Shown one piece after another: positions 60,401 to 64,000 of a DNA stretch of 64,000 bases. Position numbers and translations under genes: made by a program. Each line of letters starts with the position of its first letter. The stretch's first letter is position 1. The notes beneath the pieces were generated by a model. The model was not told the DNA's origin, did not search any database, and was given only the letters and a program-made list of their open reading frames with translations. Source of the stretch: Thraustochytrium sp. TN22 (Eukaryota; Sar; Bigyra; Thraustochytrida; Thraustochytriidae); contig JABLUY010000001.1 in assembly GCA_013306675.1 (NCBI GenBank), positions 124,001 through 188,000 on the forward strand, in the 5' to 3' direction.

Positions 60401-62816
60401 CGCCCGTCAAGGTGGCCGCATTTGACGCGAGGACTGTGGCCTGGAGGAGAGCGTCGACGTTCTGGCCCGCGGCGACCGCACCGCCGTCCTGCGCCCGGTT
60501 GCTGGTGAAGCTCGTCCCGACGCCCACGCGGAGAAGAGCAGGACCCACCAGGCGCACGGCCCCGCCGCGCACTCCAGCCGAGTTGTTGGCGAAGGACGTT
60601 GTGCCCTCCACGGTGAGGTTCACCGGGTTCGTCTGGCCCGTGGTCCTCGCGCCAATCGCGCCGCCTTCCCACGCCGCGCTGTTGTTGGCAAAGACAGAGG
60701 CCTCCACGGCGACGAGGGCTCCAGTCTCCACCATGACGACGCCGCCTGAGACGGCCGCTGAGTTGTTGGTCGCGCGCAGTGCGTCCAGCACGACCCTGGC
60801 GCCCGCGGGAGCCGCGACGTGCACGACACCGCCCGAGCCCTGCGCGGAGCACGAGTCGATCTGCGTGCTCGCGATTCGAGCCCGCGCAGGCCCCTCGAGG
60901 TGCACCACAGCGCCGTCACCGGCAGCCGATGCGAGGCGGATGGAGCTGCTCCGGATGACGAGCGAGTCCGTGAGGCCATTTGTCTCGTCCAGCGCGGCGC
61001 TCGGGTCCGCGTAGACGCTGACGACGCCGCCGGTCGCGCTGCGGGCCTCGAGCACGCTGCAGTTCGTCAGTGCGACCGAGTTGATGCCGTTGTGCGTGAG
61101 CGCCGCGAGGCCTCCTCTGGACGCCGCCGTCGAGTTGACGAGAGCGCAGCTGGTCAGGTCGACACGGACGCGCTCCGCCGCGAGGGTCTCCAGGTAGCTC
61201 AAGGCCTCAACCTGGGCGGCCGAGACGCCGGTAACTCGGAGCACGCCCCCGTCGCCCCCGGCGGAGGAGCCCGTGAAAGTACACTTTGTAAACACCACCT
61301 GGAGTGCCCTAATCCCGCTGCCCACGTCCAGCACGCCGCCGTGGCCAGCGGCGACATTTCGTGTGAAGGTACATGCGCGAAGCGTGAGGGCGCCGCCTGC
61401 GAAGACCTCGTCCTGGAGGCCGGCCGCCAGTGCGAAGACACCGCCTCCGGCGTCTGTCGTGGCTAGGGACGCGGAGGTGACGTCTGAAACGGCCGCGAGG
61501 TGCGAGGTATTTTTGGTGAAGGTGCAGTCCGTGAAGGTGGCGTTGATGGGGCCCGCCGTGGCGGCAAAGGCGCTCGCAAGCACGCCGACATTGTCGTGCA
61601 CGGCCACGCGCTCGAAGAGCGTGGTCGCGGCGCGGCCGGCCCAGAGCAGCACTGGCGCGCTCTCGGCGGTGCTGAGGTCGTGAAGAGCAGCGTCGCTCAC
61701 CTCCAGTGTCGAGGAGGCCTCTTGCTCGAAGGCTCGCGAGCAGCCCCGCACCGAGATGCCGCGCAGAGCGAGCGAGGCGCCCTCGCCCACCTCGAAGAGC
61801 GCGCCACCCGCGGGCGAGGGCAAGTCGCTGCCTCCGCACAGAAAGGCGGCGGTCCTGGTGGAGTCGATCAGCGTGAGGCGGCCGCCGTTGGGCACCCGAA
61901 TGGCCTTGTCGCAGAGAATGGTGTCCAGTGACAGCCCGCTGAGGTCGATCTCGCACTCTCCCGTGCTCCTCGCACGGCTGCATTGGCTAACGGCTGCCTT
62001 GAGGAAGAGGTTGGAGGCGTTCGGGCAGCTGTCCTCGATGTCGAGGTCCCAGGTCACGGGCCCGAACGACGGCGCCGCAGTGGGCGCCGAGGTTTGCTCA
62101 ATCTCTGTGCACGTGCAGTACGCCCAGGGTAGGCCAGCGCGGCCCTGCGTTAGCGCGGGCTTGGTCTCGCACCACAAGAGGTCCGCGCTTGCGGCCGGCG
62201 TGCCGTGGACGCTGGCCTCCGTGGGCCGCAGGCCGTCCGCCTCATCGAGCGAGACGCAGGCGCTGCGCTGCACGCCGTCGCCGGTGGTAAAAGGGAAGGA
62301 GCACGGGTGGGCGCCGGCTTCACAGCGGTCAAAGCATGGCGCAGCGGCCGGGAGCGCGCCGCTGTCGAAGCAGGTCTTGAGGCACCAATTCTGCATCCAG
62401 AGCACGGAGATGTCGTCCACCACGGGCTCGGCGCAGGCCGCGCTGCTGGCGTCGGCGCAGCGGCAAATGCCCGGATTCTCCGCAAGGAGCGCCGCGCAGA
62501 AGCCCTCGCCGCGGCTCGCGTCCGCCTCGTCGACGCACTGCGCCTCACACAAGCCGCAGGCGCGCGCGCAGGTCGGCGCCACCCCCTCCGCCTCGGGCGC
62601 GGCGAGCCTGCACAGGCCAAAGTCGGACCAGACATCGTACTCCTCGGCCCACGCCGCGCTCGACACGTACTGCGGCATGGCCCAGTCATGGCACGAGACG
62701 GCCGCGTCGAAGCAGGCGGGCAGCTCCTCGCTCGCGGCCCCCGCCGTCGCGGCCGCGGCCGCGGCGACGCCGACGCCGACGCCCACGCCCACGCCCACGG
62801 CCCGTGGCAGCCGCAT
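57411..62816 (-). CDS. Giant beta-helix (Pmp-like), FN2 and multi-transmembrane surface protein
   Basis: Encodes 1,801 residues from ATG 62816 with a signal peptide (GVGVGVGVAAAAAATAG, cleavage near AGAAS). Residues ~30-160 are Cys-rich. Residues ~163-250 hold a fibronectin type II-like unit (CEAGAHPCSFPFTTGDGV ... LLWCETKPAL ... LPWAYCTC). Residues ~270-960 are a long right-handed beta-helix of polymorphic-membrane-protein type, with repeated GG[AV][VIL] and F..N words: CTFTRNVAAGHGGVL, FANNSAAWEGGAIG, FANNSAGVRGGAVR, FTSNRAQDGGAVA. Residues ~1110-1290 are GCC2/GCC3-like Cys units. About nine helices span ~1294-1665, including DLVHQVAVLSSWRVSWPPVF. A cytosolic basic/Ser tail ends the protein. 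It is likely a plasma-membrane adhesin or sensor. The tail end of the plan, Cys units plus polytopic module, is shared with the two FG-GAP genes. Confidence 0.85.
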   Translation of the reverse strand: MRLPRAVGVGVGVGVGVAAAAAATAGAASEELPACFDAAVSCHDWAMPQYVSSAAWAEEYDVWSDFGLCRLAAPEAEGVAPTCARACGLCEAQCVDEADASRGEGFCAALLAENPGICRCADASSAACAEPVVDDISVLWMQNWCLKTCFDSGALPAAAPCFDRCEAGAHPCSFPFTTGDGVQRSACVSLDEADGLRPTEASVHGTPAASADLLWCETKPALTQGRAGLPWAYCTCTEIEQTSAPTAAPSFGPVTWDLDIEDSCPNASNLFLKAAVSQCSRARSTGECEIDLSGLSLDTILCDKAIRVPNGGRLTLIDSTRTAAFLCGGSDLPSPAGGALFEVGEGASLALRGISVRGCSRAFEQEASSTLEVSDAALHDLSTAESAPVLLWAGRAATTLFERVAVHDNVGVLASAFAATAGPINATFTDCTFTKNTSHLAAVSDVTSASLATTDAGGGVFALAAGLQDEVFAGGALTLRACTFTRNVAAGHGGVLDVGSGIRALQVVFTKCTFTGSSAGGDGGVLRVTGVSAAQVEALSYLETLAAERVRVDLTSCALVNSTAASRGGLAALTHNGINSVALTNCSVLEARSATGGVVSVYADPSAALDETNGLTDSLVIRSSSIRLASAAGDGAVVHLEGPARARIASTQIDSCSAQGSGGVVHVAAPAGARVVLDALRATNNSAAVSGGVVMVETGALVAVEASVFANNSAAWEGGAIGARTTGQTNPVNLTVEGTTSFANNSAGVRGGAVRLVGPALLRVGVGTSFTSNRAQDGGAVAAGQNVDALLQATVLASNAATLTGGAVLLQAGAALRVLAGSFQDNEAATLGGALAVEPGAKLEASRGTSFTRNRVTLPAQAGGGGAVGVGNKDAAQVARVSIVNASFDGNAAMMGPNVFVDDATGVKSGASFALGASAGLRSVSNALTLASCTILDGSEALASAPAALELRSAVLVEGVPTCGADLGALVTEALEVHSGGVLPAVCARLVDALGQSCRVPGEAAVQLAVHSGSAGTAVDVVAAETHVVAVVHQTLLRGTQVFAEEGDYALVIAPDAEAHPAGSYYSASPFRAALKVRVVACPEGAVLLEHEASAFSRCVASESLVPPGYYIPDVTQPRVAEICPAGSVRPANASALQCYACELGSVVSGDRTDCVQCAAPSTLSWNTTRDTCDACPAGASCMGGARVIPHAGYFHASMYASQFSACPLPRACSYVGRAAHLDALRETSDTNESAGLSVAARTAPAEIDEESAYVAAQCDEGYTGPGCGACADGYFKNSLTQCSQCASLGGGVLYVVVLVGVALVLVVVPVNAFTRGLYDERLCSAVVAVTDLVHQVAVLSSWRVSWPPVFGSLVTVAASVSSGGLGGTAACLLRDTAIPSFVLESAIGIYVVPPILFALVILGVSRQGWCFSWRAARPKIGATTMAFCAFLYPMMLVQTAKILVCVHLDDDDRADSFAGRYLLVDTRYECGVEGSWQRWAVWTLVVPSLTCYLVGVPLTIVVYLATVGEARVEQARSVERFGFLYAGLRAERSSWALWRRIRAVGLAVIGLAVPEGGYQPLAAQIWLLLHVHMLWWRNPHESRVALYMDLVVCCGMLTATVLSSWMVEAEPAATGTGLAAEQAADAARAVNDLIFDALLSTVVLTTGAILVAMATLHVRQCVACKDAAVGCCGTGAAYIRKCPLVHADENEEGEARAADGAGETPPSSPSKLLRKKRGRPPLPPRAPAPQEEETESCDKAARVRWPGAEVRGQDASAAILQRRALSRTRSLSGRSQGSSCGGTTTDDATSQTSCTVLDLV

Positions 62817-63842
62817 GGCGCTCCTCCGCCTCGCGTTGCGCTCTGCCGCGTCTGCTCGGCCGCCTCGCGCCGCCCCGCGCCGAGCGCGCGCGCCGGCGCG
62901 GCTCCCCTGCCGCCGCCGAGCACAGCGTTGCTCGCTCTGCCTGTCCCGCGAGAACCGATGTCATTTTTTGAAATCTCAGCTCCCATCCGCCCGGCGTCTG
63001 CGCGCGCGCGCCCGCCGCCGCGCGCGGCGGGCGTCGCGCGCCGACCCCTCCGCCCCGCGCGCGGCCGCGGGCCGCGGGCCGCGCCGGGGCCTAGCTAGCT
63101 GGTAAGCGTAATGGTCAGAGCCCCCGGCACGGCACGGCACGGCACGGCACGGCAGCGACGGCACGCCGCCGAGCCGGAGCCGGGCGGCGCGCGCGCGCGC
63201 ACCGGGCGCGCGCGCGCACACCGGGTGTGCGAGCGTTTTAGGCCGCCGGCCTATCGAGGGCGCCGAGGCGGGCCGAGGCGGCGCCGGCCCGCGCTCACCA
63301 TTACGCTTACTGCTTCCGGCGGCCCCGGTCCGCGCGCGCGCGCGGCAGACCCGAGCGCGCGAGCGGCGGCCGCGCGGCGCGGCGCGGCGCGGCGCGGCGC
63401 CGTGCGGCGCAGTGCGGCGCGGCGCGGCGCGGCGCGGCGCGGCGGAGGCGGGCGGCGCGGCGCGGCGCGGCGGCTGCGCGGCGGGCCAGCTGGCCGCGTG
63501 CGACGTGCGACGTGCGCGTGCCCGTGCGCGGCGCGGCGCGGGTGAGGGCGCAGGCGCGGAGGGCGCGGACGCGGGCGTCGCCGCCGCCGTTGATTCGCGG
63601 CGCTTCGCGCGCTTTCGGGTGTCGTCGCCCGGCTGAGGCCGGCGCTGCGCTGCGCTGCGCTGCGCTGCGCTGCGCTGCGCAGCGAGCGGGGGAGCGGGTG
63701 TGCTTGTACAAGGAAGGGGGAGGGCTTCGACGAGGTGGAGCGCTGGCAGGGCCGGTCCCGTCCCGGCCCGTCCCGGCCCTCGTCCCTGCGCTGCGCTAAG
63801 CTGCGCTAAGCTGCGCTAAGCTGCGCTAAGCTGCGCAAGAGG
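62817..63842. other. Divergent GC-rich region with several pentamer and decamer arrays
   Basis: Between the beta-helix gene (-) and the right-edge gene (+). (GGCAC)n is at 63126-63155, GCGCGC runs at 63190-63220, (GCGGC)n at 63371-63478, (GCGCT)n at 63642-63681 and (CTGCGCTAAG)n, a 10-bp unit of two pentamers, at 63786-63835. The last ends 7 bp before an ATG. ORFs here are repeat translations. Confidence 0.6.
63786..63835. repeat. Decamer array (CTGCGCTAAG)~4.5 next to a start codon
   Basis: About four full copies and a partial one, CTGCGCTAAG in tandem. It is derived from the CTGCG pentamer seen at 63642-63681. Confidence 0.9.
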
Positions 63843-64000
63843 ATGAGCCCGAACCAGCGCGAGCGCGGCAACAAAGGCGCCAAAGTGGAGCACGTGCGGA
63901 GGGCGGGCGGCGTGGCGAAGCAATCGCAAGAGCAGGCGACGATGATGACCAAACCGGTTCCGACGTCGGAGCGCGTGCTGGCGCAGCTGGCGCGCGGCGC
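63843..64000 (+). CDS. N-terminal start of an unknown gene, runs off the right edge
   Basis: From ATG 63843 the frame stays open for 52 codons to the edge: MSPNQRERGNKGAKVEHVRR, AGGVAKQSQEQATMMTKPVP, TSERVLAQLARG. Codons and mixed composition look coding, in contrast to the repeats just before it. It is basic and hydrophilic, with no signal peptide. No family can be named from so little. Confidence 0.5.
   Translation, partial: MSPNQRERGNKGAKVEHVRRAGGVAKQSQEQATMMTKPVPTSERVLAQLARG

Noticed and set aside
1-64000. Mobile elements, viral remnants, CRISPR, rRNA or tRNA genes
   Set aside because: I saw no reverse transcriptase, transposase, integrase or capsid-like words, no terminal repeats with target duplications, no repeat-spacer arrays, and no convincing tRNA T-arm with paired stems. 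A tRNAscan and repeat-library search could still find short or degraded copies.

Overview
The window is nuclear DNA of a GC-rich unicellular eukaryote. Genes are large and mostly single-exon. Five carry one short GT-AG intron each (96, 116, 185, 403 and 112 nt), with donors GTAAGT or GTACGT. The families are eukaryotic throughout: ULK4-type kinase, stand-alone mRNA guanylyltransferase, ZIP9-type zinc transporter, TMEM14, UNC93, nucleolin-like protein and cathepsin C. There are no plastid genes, no recognisable mobile elements, no CRISPR, and no rRNA or tRNA that I could see. ULK4 suggests a ciliate/flagellate life stage. Together with a perilipin-like coat protein and big FG-GAP or beta-helix ectodomain proteins with polytopic C-termini, this makes a heterotrophic stramenopile of the labyrinthulomycete (thraustochytrid) kind my best guess. 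That guess is inference, not proven from the sequence.

Layout, left to right: the N-terminus of an acidic/basic nuclear-type protein leaving the left edge (-); a 7-TM protein (-); a 4.3 kb gene-poor gap that holds a coding-like relic; UNC93-like (+); serine carboxypeptidase (-, 2 exons); F-box-like Cys-rich protein (+); ULK4/RUNKEL-like kinase-HEAT protein with three poly-Q tracts (+); perilipin-like lipid-droplet protein (-); a 3 kb GC-rich intergenic region with a dense short-motif cluster; DEP-C2-VASt-TM protein (+); Costars-LIM protein (+); MFSD6-like transporter (-); two tandem paralogous FG-GAP/Cys-rich/multi-TM proteins (+,+); mRNA guanylyltransferase (-); an orphan gene (+); a nucleotide-sugar/triose-phosphate-type transporter (-, 2 exons); uracil phosphoribosyltransferase (+, 2 exons); ZIP transporter (-); nucleolin-like RRM protein (+); SAM methyltransferase (-); cathepsin C (+); leucyl aminopeptidase with a transit-peptide exon (-, 2 exons); TMEM14 (+, 2 exons); a giant beta-helix/FN2/multi-TM protein (-); and the 5' start of a gene leaving the right edge (+).

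Most neighbours are divergent or convergent pairs, so much intergenic DNA is a shared promoter or a shared terminator zone. The promoter-side gaps are full of pentanucleotide tandem repeats of several different sequences, often just upstream of the start codon. Two themes join genes. One is lipid storage and membrane contact: the lipid-droplet coat candidate and the DEP-C2-VASt protein are divergent neighbours. The other is cell-surface proteins: three giant ectodomain plus polytopic proteins lie within 33 kb, two of them a tandem duplication. Many very long ORFs in the other frames, for example one of 1,410 codons antisense to the DEP-C2-VASt gene, are by-products of high GC and GC-rich third positions and were not annotated.
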